NCBI GenBank assembly: GCA_910574935.1
Contig: CAJTCU010000004.1
Span: 124,001-188,000 of the forward strand
Direction of reading: 5' to 3'
DNA: 64,000 bases
Origin: Oscillospiraceae bacterium
Lineage (GTDB): Bacteria; Bacillota; Clostridia; Oscillospirales; Acutalibacteraceae
Position numbers and translations under genes: made by a program. The notes under the pieces were generated by a model. That model worked only from the letters and a program-made list of their open reading frames with translations. It did not search any database and was not told the DNA's origin. Positions 1-8,413 of the stretch are shown here, piece by piece (the stretch's first letter is position 1; each line of letters opens with the position of its first letter).

Positions 1-122
1 AGGAAACTGGGCTATTTAAGAACTGGGACGGATAGCCCGGCGCCCCTACTTCTGAACTTCTATCTTTTTATAACTTCACCACACCTACTTATTGATTATT
101 CCCTTTAGAAAGGACATTCCCC

Positions 123-1292
123 ATGATGAACAACAGCGAAAACCAGGGCCTGGCTCCACAGCAGGAGCCCGCCCTGAAAAGCTATAGCGACAGCTACAAA
201 GCCGCCGGAGTGGACGTGACGGCAGGCTATGAGTCTGTCGAGCTAATGAAAAAACACGTGGCCCGCACCGTAATCCCCGGGGTGGTCTCCGGCATCGGCG
301 GTTTTGGCGGGCTGTTCGCGCCGGACCTCTCCGGTATGAAAGAGCCTGTGCTGGTCTCTGGCACAGATGGCGTGGGCACCAAGCTGAAAATCGCCATGCT
401 GATGGACAAGCACGACACCATTGGCATCGACGCAGTGGCCATGTGCGTCAACGACGTGGTATGCTGCGGAGCCCGGCCCCTTTTCTTCCTGGACTACATT
501 GCCTGCGGCAAAAACTACCCGGAAAAAATCGCCCAGATTGTGGCCGGTGTGGCCGAAGGCTGTGTGCAAGCGGGCTGCGCCCTTATCGGCGGCGAGACCG
601 CCGAGCACCCGGGCATGATGCCTGCCGACGACTATGACCTGGCCGGGTTCACGGTGGGTGTGGTGGATAAGGCTAAGGTCATTGACGGCAGTAAGCTGCG
701 GGCTGGAGATCTGCTGATTGGGGTTAAGTCCTCTGGCGTACACTCCAACGGCTTCTCTTTGGTGCGCAAGGTTTTCGGCATTGGCCGGATGGAGGGCGAT
801 GCAGACACCTCTTTGGTAGGGGCGGCTATGGGCCTGGCGGTGTCTGTGGCAAAGATGATCAGCAGCGATCAAGAAATCATTAACCGCTACTATGATGAGC
901 TAGGCTGCACCCTGGGCGAGGCCCTGCTGGCCCCCACCCGCATTTATGTAAAACCCGTGCTGGCAGCCGTTCAGGCAGCGGAGGTAAAAGCCATTTCCCA
1001 CATCACTGGCGGTGGATTCTACGAGAACATTCCCCGGATGCTAAAGCCCGGCCTTACTGCCAAGATCGACAAAAACGCTCTGCCCCAGCTGCCCATCTTT
1101 GACCTGATCCAGAGCACTGGGGGCATCCCGGAGCGGGATATGTACAACACCTTTAACATGGGGGTGGGCCTGTGCATAGCCGTTTCAAAAGACACCGCCC
1201 AAGCCGCTTTGGACGCCCTGAACGGGGCAGGTGAGGAAGCCTTTGTCATGGGCGAAGTGGCCGAGGGCGGCCAGGGGGTGCTCTTATGCTGA
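123..1292 (+). CDS. purM: Phosphoribosylformylglycinamidine cyclo-ligase (AIR synthetase)
   Basis: PurM closes the imidazole ring in step 5 of de novo purine synthesis, turning FGAM plus ATP into AIR in the cytosol. The protein has 389 residues. It carries about 20 extra polar N-terminal residues before the family start [13 protein letters not shown], so it is longer than the usual ~345. The family segments [23 protein letters not shown] and [13 protein letters not shown] are all present. A Shine-Dalgarno AGAAAGGA precedes ATG ATG at 123/126. The gene overlaps purN by 7 bases, so the two are translationally coupled. Only 122 bases are visible upstream and no purine riboswitch can be recognised there. 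Confidence 0.97.
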   Translation: MMNNSENQGLAPQQEPALKSYSDSYKAAGVDVTAGYESVELMKKHVARTVIPGVVSGIGGFGGLFAPDLSGMKEPVLVSGTDGVGTKLKIAMLMDKHDTIGIDAVAMCVNDVVCCGARPLFFLDYIACGKNYPEKIAQIVAGVAEGCVQAGCALIGGETAEHPGMMPADDYDLAGFTVGVVDKAKVIDGSKLRAGDLLIGVKSSGVHSNGFSLVRKVFGIGRMEGDADTSLVGAAMGLAVSVAKMISSDQEIINRYYDELGCTLGEALLAPTRIYVKPVLAAVQAAEVKAISHITGGGFYENIPRMLKPGLTAKIDKNALPQLPIFDLIQSTGGIPERDMYNTFNMGVGLCIAVSKDTAQAALDALNGAGEEAFVMGEVAEGGQGVLLC

Positions 1293-1912
1293 GCATCGGC
1301 GTACTGGTCTCTGGTGGCGGCACCAATTTACAGCAGCTTATCGACGCCCAGGCAGCGGGAAAGCTGTGCGGGGGACAGATCCGCGTGGTGATCTCCAGCA
1401 AACCGGGGGTGTTTGCTCTGGAGCGGGCTCAGCGGGCGGGCATTGAGGCCGTCACCCTGTCCCGGAAAGACTATCTGGATGTGGAGGCCTACAGCCAAGC
1501 TCTTATTGCCGCCCTACAAGAGCGGGGGGTGGATCTGGTGGTGCTTTCGGGGTTTCTCACCATTACCAGCGACAGCTTTGTACAGGCTTTCCCCAACCGT
1601 ATTATGAACGTGCACCCGGCCCTGCTGCCCGCCTTTGGCGGCAAGGGCTACTATGGCCTACACGTGCACGAGGCGGTACTGGCCCGGGGCTGTAAGGTGA
1701 CGGGAGCCACTGTGCACTTTGCCAACGAGGTCTGCGACGGCGGGCCTATCATCCTGCAAAAGGCCGTAGCGGTCCAGGAGGACGATACCCCCGAGACCCT
1801 GCAAAAGCGGGTGATGGAAGAGGCCGAATGGCAGCTGCTACCAGAAGCCGTGGCCCTGTTCTGCCAGGGGCGGCTGACCGTGGAGGAAGGGAAGGTTTTC
1901 ATCGCTACCTAG
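1286..1912 (+). CDS. purN: Phosphoribosylglycinamide formyltransferase
   Basis: PurN transfers a formyl group from 10-formyl-THF to GAR (step 3 of purine synthesis). The 208-residue protein opens with the phosphate-binding [14 protein letters not shown]. The catalytic segment is [17 protein letters not shown], with His and the later Asp in VCDGGPII. The start ATG lies inside the last codons of purM, which is typical of a coupled operon. The product is one-domain and complete. Its stop is directly followed by AGGAGG, the ribosome binding site of the broken gene that comes next. Confidence 0.97.
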   Translation: MLSIGVLVSGGGTNLQQLIDAQAAGKLCGGQIRVVISSKPGVFALERAQRAGIEAVTLSRKDYLDVEAYSQALIAALQERGVDLVVLSGFLTITSDSFVQAFPNRIMNVHPALLPAFGGKGYYGLHVHEAVLARGCKVTGATVHFANEVCDGGPIILQKAVAVQEDDTPETLQKRVMEEAEWQLLPEAVALFCQGRLTVEEGKVFIAT

Positions 1913-1925
1913 GAGGTCAAAGAGC

Positions 1926-2350
1926 GTGAAAACAAAAGACGCCAAAGTGGAACGGTTCCATTTTGACGCGCTTATACATATTGACTGGGCTCAACCTGCT
2001 AAACCGCCCATTTGCCCTGCGGTCCAGAAAGTTTTGGGATGTTATGGGATATTTTTCACAGGGATGTTCTGGAAACAATCCACAGCCAGGTTCAGCCCAC
2101 TGTGGAAATTGCAGCCGCTGCCAACTGCGACTACATTGTGGGATGCCAGCTCACACAGCCCGGCCAGATAGAGGGCCTTGCCAGCTTTACTGTTCCTGCG
2201 GGAGATTACGTCCGGGGGATCTTTTTCACCGGAAGCTTTGAAGAACTGGCGGAAGATCACATCATGACTATCTGGGGCGGCGTGCGCGTCTGGGCAGAGG
2301 AACAGGCCCTTGCACTGAGCAAAGAATTTGCCACCGGGATCTACCCTTAG
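1926..2350 (+). pseudogene. Frame-broken GyrI-like/effector-binding domain gene
   Basis: A good ribosome binding site AGGAGG (1911-1916) sits nine bases before GTG 1926, but that frame runs into unrelated sequence. The likely continuation is in frame 2 from about 2003. It encodes SFGMLWDIFHRDVLETI, then GLASFTVPAGDYVRGIFF and an acidic C-terminus, which looks like the AraC-type effector-binding (GyrI-like) fold. Between them frame 1 reads LTGLNLLNRP, again domain-like, so one or two frameshifts are implied. The family assignment rests on short segments only. Alternatively, a short protein may start at TTG 2012, which has no visible Shine-Dalgarno. It lies between two purine genes, so it would be co-transcribed. 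Confidence 0.5.
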
Positions 2351-2430
2351 GACGCCGTTTCCCGGGAACGCCCTGAAATATACTGCTTGTATTGAATTGA
2401 GAGAAACAACTTATGAAAGGAGCCCGCTGC

Positions 2431-3162
2431 ATGAAACCAATTAATATTTTCGAGGACCTAAAAAGCAACGCCTACCCCGGCCGGGGCATTGTCATTGGCA
2501 AAAGCCAAGACGGCCAGTGCGCCGTGGCCGCGTACTTTATCATGGGGCGCAGCGTCAACAGCCGTAACCGGGTGTTTGTGGCCGAGGGCGAAAACCTGCG
2601 TACCCAGGCCCACGACCCCGCCCTGCTTACCGACCCGTCTTTGGTCATCTATTTCCCGGTGCGTATGTTCCCCGGGGGGATGATTGTCACCAACGGCGAC
2701 CAGACCGACACCATCTACAACCTGCTCTCTACAGAGGCGCAAAGCACCCCCGGCGGATGCTTTGTCCGCGCTCTGCGTACCCGCACCTTTGAGCCGGACC
2801 CGCCTCTTTATACTCCCCGGATCTCCGGAATCCTGGAGTGGAAGGAAGGGGACTTTGCCTACAAGCTCTCCATCCTAAAGAGCACAGACGGCGATCCCGC
2901 CGCCACCCAGCGCCAGTTCTTCGAGTACGATTCCCTACCCGGTTTGGGACACTTTATCCACACCTACAAGTGCGATGGAGCCCCCGTGGTGCCCTCTTTT
3001 GTGGGGGAGCCAAAGCCCGTGGCCATTAGCGGCGACATAGACAGCTTTACCAATGAACTATGGGACAGCCTGAATCCGGACAACAAAATTTCCCTTTTTG
3101 TGCGGTACATCCATTTGGCCAGCGGTCAGGCACAGACCCGTATTCTTAACAAAAATCAGTAA
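2431..3162 (+). CDS. IMP cyclohydrolase, PurO-like, stand-alone
   Basis: This enzyme would close FAICAR to IMP, the last step of purine synthesis. In most bacteria that step is done by the N-terminal domain of PurH. The 243-residue product has the family signature YPGRGIVIGKSQDG followed by AAYFIMGRSVNSRNRVF, and later YFPVRMFPGGMIVTNGDQT. It resembles the archaeal PurO/Ntn-type IMP cyclohydrolase family rather than PurH. I chose ATG 2431 because AAAGGAG (2416-2422) lies eight bases upstream; the earlier ATG 2413 overlaps that site. The AICAR formyltransferase follows 13 bases downstream, which supports the pathway role. Confidence 0.85.
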   Translation: MKPINIFEDLKSNAYPGRGIVIGKSQDGQCAVAAYFIMGRSVNSRNRVFVAEGENLRTQAHDPALLTDPSLVIYFPVRMFPGGMIVTNGDQTDTIYNLLSTEAQSTPGGCFVRALRTRTFEPDPPLYTPRISGILEWKEGDFAYKLSILKSTDGDPAATQRQFFEYDSLPGLGHFIHTYKCDGAPVVPSFVGEPKPVAISGDIDSFTNELWDSLNPDNKISLFVRYIHLASGQAQTRILNKNQ

Positions 3163-3175
3163 AGGAGCTATCAGC

Positions 3176-4354
3176 ATGGCAAATGAACTCTTGCTCAAAT
3201 ATGGCTGCAACCCCAACCAAAAACCCTCCCGCATCTTTATGAAGGAGGACGGCCAGCTTCCTGTCACTGTGCTCAATGGCAAGCCCGGCTATATCAATTT
3301 TTTGGACGCTTTCAACAGCTGGCAACTGGTCCGGGAGCTAAAACAGGCCACCGGCCTGCCCGCCGCCGCCTCTTTTAAGCATGTCAGCCCCGCCGGGGCC
3401 GCGGTGTACGTGCCTCTCTCCGACACCCTAAAGAAAATCTACTTTGTGGATGATCTGGAGCTCTCCCCCATGGCCAGCGCCTACGCAGCCGCCCGGGGAG
3501 CGGACCGCATGTCCTCTTATGGCGACTGGGCGGCTCTTTCGGACATCTGCGACAAGGAGACTGCCGCCCTGCTGGCCCGGGAAGTCTCCGACGGCATCAT
3601 TGCCCCCGGCTATACTGACGAGGCTTTGGCCATCCTCAAGACCAAGCGAAAGGGCGGCTACAACGTGGTGCAGATCGACGAAAGCTACGTGCCCGCCCCG
3701 GTGGAGCACAAGGACGTATTCGGCATCACCTTTGAGCAGGGCCGCAACGAACTGAAAATCGACGGGGCCCTGCTCAAAGACCTGCCCACCGCCAACAAGA
3801 CCCTCACCGAAGAGGCGAAACGGGACCTGATCGTCTCGCTGATCACCCTGAAATATACCCAGTCCAACTCCGTCTGCTACGTGAAGAACGGACAGGCTAT
3901 CGGCGTAGGCGCCGGCCAGCAAAGCCGGGTCCACTGCACTCGTTTGGCCGGAAACAAGGCCGACAACTGGTATCTCCGCCAATGCCCCAAGGTGCTGGGC
4001 CTGCCCTTTAAGCCGGACATCCGCCGCCCAGACCGTGACAACACCATTGACGTATACATCTCTGACGAGTGCATGGATGTGCTGGCCGACGGCCAGTGGC
4101 AGAACTTCTTTACCCAGCAGCCCGAGGTTTTTACCCGAGAAGAGCGCAGGGCCTGGCTGGACGGTATGAGCGGTGTGGCCCTGGGCAGTGACGCTTTTTT
4201 CCCCTTTGGGGACAACATCGAACGAGCCCACAAAAGTGGGGTGCAGTTCATCGCCCAGCCCGGGGGATCCATTCGAGATGACAACGTCATTGAGGTCTGC
4301 GACAAGTACGGCATAGCTATGGCTTTTACAGGCATCCGGCTGTTCCACCATTAA
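3176..4354 (+). CDS. AICAR formyltransferase, stand-alone PurH C-terminal domain type
   Basis: It formylates AICAR with 10-formyl-THF to give FAICAR, the penultimate purine step. The 392 residues match only the C-terminal AICARFT half of bifunctional PurH. The catalytic pair Lys-His is visible in SFKHVSPAGAAV, and YTQSNSVCYVKNGQAIG, GAGQQSRVHCTRL and AQPGGSIRDDNVI are family segments. ATG 3176 is preceded by AAAGGAG starting right at the stop of the cyclohydrolase gene. A longer reading from 3098 would overlap that gene and is rejected. The cyclohydrolase activity missing from this protein is supplied by its upstream neighbour. Confidence 0.93.
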   Translation: MANELLLKYGCNPNQKPSRIFMKEDGQLPVTVLNGKPGYINFLDAFNSWQLVRELKQATGLPAAASFKHVSPAGAAVYVPLSDTLKKIYFVDDLELSPMASAYAAARGADRMSSYGDWAALSDICDKETAALLAREVSDGIIAPGYTDEALAILKTKRKGGYNVVQIDESYVPAPVEHKDVFGITFEQGRNELKIDGALLKDLPTANKTLTEEAKRDLIVSLITLKYTQSNSVCYVKNGQAIGVGAGQQSRVHCTRLAGNKADNWYLRQCPKVLGLPFKPDIRRPDRDNTIDVYISDECMDVLADGQWQNFFTQQPEVFTREERRAWLDGMSGVALGSDAFFPFGDNIERAHKSGVQFIAQPGGSIRDDNVIEVCDKYGIAMAFTGIRLFHH

Positions 4355-4401
4355 CCGCAATGTTTGTGATGCGTTTCACTGGATAAAAGGGGGCTTTACA
4401 A

Positions 4402-4785
4402 GTGTTTATTCAGCAGGACTGGCTTATGCGGCAAATTGAAATGACAGTCTCTATGGTTCTGCGGTTATTTTTGAGAGAAAGCCCCCAGGACTCTGCGCTC
4501 CCAGACGAGTTTCATCAGCAGGGTACTGAGGAACTGGCCGGGCGGCTTAGCGCCCTGCTGCGCCAGGGGCGGCTGGGTAAAGCTGAGGATCTGCTGTTTG
4601 AACGCCTGGACCCAGAGGACAAAAGCATTTTTGTCACAGCCATGGACTTTTACCGGCAGGCCAACGCCCTGACTGATGAGGAGCTGGCAGCCCAGGACTT
4701 TACCCGGGAAGAACTTTTGGAGGGCTTGAGCCAAGTAGTTAAACGATATGGTCTTGATCTTCCCAACGTTTTAGATAATCCCTAA
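4402..4785 (+). CDS. DUF6483 family protein
   Basis: A 127-residue cytosolic, helical protein of unknown function. It opens with FIQQDWLMRQIEMTVSMVLRLF, as in the DUF6483 family common in Clostridia. The middle part, rich in Leu, Glu and Ala (AGRLSALLRQGRLGKAEDLLFE), looks like a tetratricopeptide-type helical pair. It starts at GTG 4402 with a purine-rich AAAAGGGGG upstream. It follows the AICAR formyltransferase after 47 bases and may be read through from the purine operon. No catalytic motif is visible. Confidence 0.75.
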   Translation: MFIQQDWLMRQIEMTVSMVLRLFLRESPQDSALPDEFHQQGTEELAGRLSALLRQGRLGKAEDLLFERLDPEDKSIFVTAMDFYRQANALTDEELAAQDFTREELLEGLSQVVKRYGLDLPNVLDNP

Positions 4786-4923
4786 ATTCAAATGGATATA
4801 GTCGATGAACTGGAAAACCATTTTCAAGTTGCGGGACCGCCCCGCAAGCTATCAGTCATGTAATCAAACAATTCGTGTGAAATGCTTTATGATTATTAAG
4901 CATACCAAGAGGAGGACAGGCCT

Positions 4924-5607
4924 ATACGAAAAGCAATCTTTTGGGATTTTGACGGCACTCTGACCTTTGGCGAACCCACTTGGCGCTTCTGCCTGGTTAC
5001 GGCTCTGGGCCCCCTGGCCAAAAAATACGGCATTAACGAAGAAAAGTTGGGGCCCTTTTTAAAAAGCGGCTTTCCCTGGCATCCAGACGGCGACCCCACC
5101 CGCACCGGCCAGGCCTTTTGGGAGGAGCTCTTCCGGCGCTTCGCCGCAGCTTATCAAAACTTGGGGGTGCCCGCCCCAGAGGCCCAGGACGCCGCCCGCC
5201 GGGTACGGGAGGTAGCCCTAGACCCCGACAATTACCGAGTGCGGCCAGACGCCGCCTCTACCCTGGCGGTCTGCGCCTACAAGGGATGGCGGAACTACAT
5301 TCTTTCAAACAACTACCCCGAGCTGGAGCAAATGTTGGAGGCCCTGCACCTGCGGCCCTATTTTTCCGGCGTGGTAGTTTCCAGTGTGGTGGGAGCTGTA
5401 AAGCCTGATCCGGCTATTTTCCGCTTGGCCGAAGGAGAGGCCCGGTTTCCCTCTCTGATTTGGATGGTGGGCGATAACCCCGCGGCAGACATTGCCGGGG
5501 CAAAAAATGCCGGGTGGCAGACTATCCACCTGGCTCAGCCCGGCGCAACATCCTGCAACGCAGACCTGAGCGTTACAGAACTGACCCAAATTTTGAAGTA
5601 TCTGTAG
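4924..5607 (+). CDS. HAD-superfamily hydrolase with apparent AUA start
   Basis: A cytosolic phosphatase of the haloacid dehalogenase superfamily, ~227 residues. Motif I is FWDFDGTLT at residues 6-14, motif II is SNNYPELEQML, the motif III lysine is in GAVKPDPAIF, and motif IV is WMVGDNPAADIAG. The first natural residue falls on ATA 4924, eight bases after AGAGGAGG (4908-4915). The frame upstream is open only to 4900 and has no ATG, GTG or TTG. The next standard start, ATG 5047, would remove the nucleophile aspartates. The start is therefore either a rare AUA codon or an ATG-to-ATA change. Substrate is unknown; the purine genes on either side suggest a nucleotide or a by-product phosphate. Confidence 0.85.
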   Translation: MRKAIFWDFDGTLTFGEPTWRFCLVTALGPLAKKYGINEEKLGPFLKSGFPWHPDGDPTRTGQAFWEELFRRFAAAYQNLGVPAPEAQDAARRVREVALDPDNYRVRPDAASTLAVCAYKGWRNYILSNNYPELEQMLEALHLRPYFSGVVVSSVVGAVKPDPAIFRLAEGEARFPSLIWMVGDNPAADIAGAKNAGWQTIHLAQPGATSCNADLSVTELTQILKYL

Positions 5608-5672
5608 GAACACGCGCTGTGGCCCCTTCTCCCTACTAGCAAAAAATTTCTTATATAAAGGATGATGGCAGC

Positions 5673-6938
5673 ATGGATATTTTAGTGATCGGCAGCGGTG
5701 GCCGGGAGCACACCATTGTACGCAAGCTGCGGGAAAGCCCCCTGGTGAACCGGCTGTACTGTGCCCCTGGCAACGGCGGCATCTCTCGGGATGCGGAGTG
5801 CTGTAACGTAAATGCTATGGACCAGGCCGGCATGGTGGCTTTGGCCCGGGAAAAGGACGTAGATCTAGTGTTTGTGGCCCCGGATGATCCCCTGGGCGCG
5901 GGCATGGTGGACGCCCTGGAAGCTGCCGGCTTCCCCTGCTTCGGCCCCAACGCCCAGGCCGCCCAGATTGAAAGCAGCAAGGTGTTCTCCAAAGGTCTTA
6001 TGAAAAAGTACGGCATTCCCACCGCAGGGTATGCCGTATTCGACGATCCTGCCGCTGCTCTGACCTATATTAAAGAGCGGGGCAGCTACCCGGTGGTGGT
6101 CAAGGCCGACGGACTGGCTGTGGGCAAGGGGGTCATCATCGCCCAAAATGGGGAGGAAGCCGCCACCGCCCTGCACAGCCTGATGGAGGAGAAGATTTTC
6201 GGCGACTCCGGAAGCCGGGTGGTGGTGGAGGACTTCCTCACCGGGCCAGAGGTCAGTGTGCTGGCCTTTACCGACGGCAAAACCCTGTACCCCATGGTCT
6301 CTTCCATGGACCACAAGCGCATTTCAGACGGCAATCAGGGACCCAACACCGGCGGCATGGGCACCATTAGCCCTAACCCCTTCTATACCGATGCGGTAGC
6401 GGCGGAGTGCATGGAAAAAATCTTTCTGCCCACCATGGCGGCTATGAACGCCGAGGGCCGGCCCTTTAAGGGCTGCCTGTACTTTGGGCTGATGCTTACT
6501 CCCCAGGGGCCCAAGGTCATTGAGTACAATTGCCGCTTTGGCGACCCAGAGACCCAGGTGGTGCTGCCCCGGCTGAAAACCGACTTTGCCCAGGTGGTGC
6601 TGGCTGTGGCAGAGGAGCGCCTGGGCCAGCTGAAGCTGGAGTGGTCTGAGGAGGCCTGCGCCTGCGTCATCTTGGCCAGCGGCGGCTACCCGGGCAGCTA
6701 CGAAAAGGGCAAGGAAATTGCCGGCCTGGACGAAAATGGCCAGGCCCCGGGGGTCACGGTGATTCACGCGGGCACCAAGTACGAGAACGGCAAGTTCTAC
6801 ACCAACGGAGGCCGGGTGCTGGGGGTCACGGCCATGGGAGCCAGCCTGGACCAGGCCCTGGAAACATCCTACGCCGCTGTAGAGAAAATTCACTTTGAGG
6901 GGGCTGTGTACCGAAAGGATATCGGCCGGGCTTATTAA
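5673..6938 (+). CDS. purD: Phosphoribosylamine-glycine ligase (GAR synthetase)
   Basis: PurD joins glycine to phosphoribosylamine with ATP, step 2 of purine synthesis. The 421-residue ATP-grasp enzyme begins with ILVIGSGGREHTIVRKL. It contains the hinge PVVVKADGLAVGKGVII, the metal/ATP segment DHKRISDGNQGPNTGGMG and the catalytic YNCRFGDPETQ, so it is complete. It is the last recognisable purine gene of this run and is followed by about 215 bases without a gene. Upstream, AAAGGA at 5658-5663 serves ATG 5673. Confidence 0.97.
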   Translation: MDILVIGSGGREHTIVRKLRESPLVNRLYCAPGNGGISRDAECCNVNAMDQAGMVALAREKDVDLVFVAPDDPLGAGMVDALEAAGFPCFGPNAQAAQIESSKVFSKGLMKKYGIPTAGYAVFDDPAAALTYIKERGSYPVVVKADGLAVGKGVIIAQNGEEAATALHSLMEEKIFGDSGSRVVVEDFLTGPEVSVLAFTDGKTLYPMVSSMDHKRISDGNQGPNTGGMGTISPNPFYTDAVAAECMEKIFLPTMAAMNAEGRPFKGCLYFGLMLTPQGPKVIEYNCRFGDPETQVVLPRLKTDFAQVVLAVAEERLGQLKLEWSEEACACVILASGGYPGSYEKGKEIAGLDENGQAPGVTVIHAGTKYENGKFYTNGGRVLGVTAMGASLDQALETSYAAVEKIHFEGAVYRKDIGRAY

Positions 6939-7153
6939 CGCCGGCCCCGGCATCAAACAGAAAAAGTTTCGTCCACTTTTTTAAAGGTGGCGGGGTTGTT
7001 AGGGGCAATGTCCCTAAGCCGCCGGAGGCCGCCTACGGAAAGACCATAAGGGCTCTTCGCCCCCACACCCCAGCGGCAGGAACTGGCGTCCCTGCACCCG
7101 CAATGTTTCCCACTATTTCGCCTGGGAGGATAATCTCCAGAAAGGAGGAACTC
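6939..7153. other. Intergenic stretch, possible recurring GC-rich element
   Basis: Between purD and the TraX-like gene there is no supported gene. The stretch contains an imperfect hairpin (CCACTTTTTTAAAGGTGG around 6973-6990) followed by a GC-rich run rich in GCCGCCGGAGGCCGCC. This composition resembles short intergenic elements that recur in some Clostridia genomes, but no second clear copy lies in this window. The last ~15 bases contain the AAAGGAGG site of the next gene. Confidence 0.3.
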
Positions 7154-7942
7154 ATGACCTGGAGGGCCGTTAAAATCATTGCCGTGATCTCTATGACCCT
7201 GGACCACTTTTTGAAGATTTTCACCGTGCAGCCCATGCTGACAGAGGTTTTCGGCATGGATATGGCTGTTAGCTACTATCTGCTGATTCTGGTGGAGCCC
7301 CTGGGGCGCGTGGCCTTTCCCCTGTACGCTTTCGGCATAGCACAGGGCTGTACATACACGAAAAATAAAAGAAATTTTCTCTTGCGACTGCTGATTTTTG
7401 CGGTTATTGCAGAAGTTCCCTTCCAGTACGCATTAGGCCCAGGAGCACATCAGCTGCGCCTAGCTCCTACCAATGTGCTGTTCACCCTGCTGTATGGGGC
7501 TCTGGCCTGCTTTTCGGTGGACTTTTTTAAGGCGAAGGGGAAGGTCTGGCTGGCTGTTTTCCCCATTTTGGCTTTGATGTTCCTGGGGGAAAGGTTCCAC
7601 GCGGACTACGGCGCCATGGGCATTTTATTTGTGCTGACGCCCTACCTCTTCCCCACCAAAAAGGGCAAGCTGGCGGCGCTTAGCGGGATGATTCTGATGC
7701 TGTACCTGTTTCAGCCCTTGTTACAGCACAGCTTCGACTTCGCGGCCGACATCCTCATTAGACAGTCCCTACAGCTACTGTGCGCCCTACTGGCCGTGGC
7801 CGTACTGGCCCTGTACAATGGGCAAAAGGGCCGGTGTGGCAAGCTTGGCCAGTATTTCTTCTACGCCTACTACCCCGCTCACCTGGCTGTGTTGTACTGG
7901 GCGGCCGCAGGGCTTGGGTATGGGTATCGTTTCGTACCATAA
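7154..7942 (+). CDS. TraX family membrane protein
   Basis: A 262-residue polytopic membrane protein. The first segment RAVKIIAVISMTLDHFLKIF has the K-I-I-A...M..DH pattern of the TraX family (TraX acetylates F pilin; most chromosomal members have no known substrate). Further hydrophobic stretches give about seven to eight helices, with GRVAFPLYAFGIAQG and HAD-YGAMGILFVLTPYLFPTKKG between them. ATG 7154 has AAAGGAGG six bases upstream; the longer reading from 7103 lacks a site. Function is probably acyl transfer at the membrane, by family only. Confidence 0.85.
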   Translation: MTWRAVKIIAVISMTLDHFLKIFTVQPMLTEVFGMDMAVSYYLLILVEPLGRVAFPLYAFGIAQGCTYTKNKRNFLLRLLIFAVIAEVPFQYALGPGAHQLRLAPTNVLFTLLYGALACFSVDFFKAKGKVWLAVFPILALMFLGERFHADYGAMGILFVLTPYLFPTKKGKLAALSGMILMLYLFQPLLQHSFDFAADILIRQSLQLLCALLAVAVLALYNGQKGRCGKLGQYFFYAYYPAHLAVLYWAAAGLGYGYRFVP

Positions 7943-7963
7943 TCAACATACAGGGAGGCAAGG

Positions 7964-8386
7964 ATGGACGATAAGCTGATACAACGGGCCAGAGACATCA
8001 TCCGGCAAAAATGCGGCGGCGGGAACAAAGGCCACTGCGTCCTGGCATTAACCGGCCCCGACGGCTACCCTGTTGCCAGCACCATTTCTATCTCTCAGGC
8101 CGACGGAATCCGCTGGCTTACTTTCTGCACCGGGGGAAGTTCCAAGACGGACCGTATCGCTCACAGCGACAAGGCCAGTGTCTGCGTTAGTTCTGAAGAG
8201 TACAACATCACTCTCATTGGCAAAATCCAGGTGGTCACAGACCTGGCTGTAAAAAAAGAAATGTGGTATCCCGGCATGGGCCAGCATTTCAGCGGCTACG
8301 ATGACCCTGGACTAGTGGTTCTAAAATTTATTACAGAACGGTATAACCTTTTGGTGGACTGGGAAGAAGCCAGAGGGAGCCTATAA
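7964..8386 (+). CDS. Pyridoxamine 5'-phosphate oxidase-fold (general stress 26-like) protein
   Basis: A 140-residue split beta-barrel flavin-binding type protein. The segment CVLALTGPDGYPVASTISIS matches the first strands of the PNPOx-like fold, and SSKTDRIAHSDKASVCVSSEEYNITLIG matches the region that binds flavin or F420 in relatives. It starts 21 bases after the TraX-like gene with GGGAGG upstream, so the two are probably co-transcribed. The real substrate is unknown. A second, distinct PNPOx-fold protein lies at 33743-34216. Confidence 0.8.
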   Translation: MDDKLIQRARDIIRQKCGGGNKGHCVLALTGPDGYPVASTISISQADGIRWLTFCTGGSSKTDRIAHSDKASVCVSSEEYNITLIGKIQVVTDLAVKKEMWYPGMGQHFSGYDDPGLVVLKFITERYNLLVDWEEARGSL

Positions 8387-8413
8387 ATTATATTATTTTA
8401 AGAGGATTTCACT

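Noticed and set aside
1-122. Possible 3' end of an upstream purine gene or a purine riboswitch
   Set aside because: The visible part is too short and shows neither a family end nor the conserved purine aptamer.
3428-4360. 310-codon minus-strand open frame
   Set aside because: Antisense shadow of the AICAR formyltransferase gene.
4866-4905. Resemblance to the right end of the 52964-53186 element (shared CAATTCGTGTG and a loosely similar continuation)
   Set aside because: Only 11 exact bases plus weak similarity; too little to call a second copy without a genome search.
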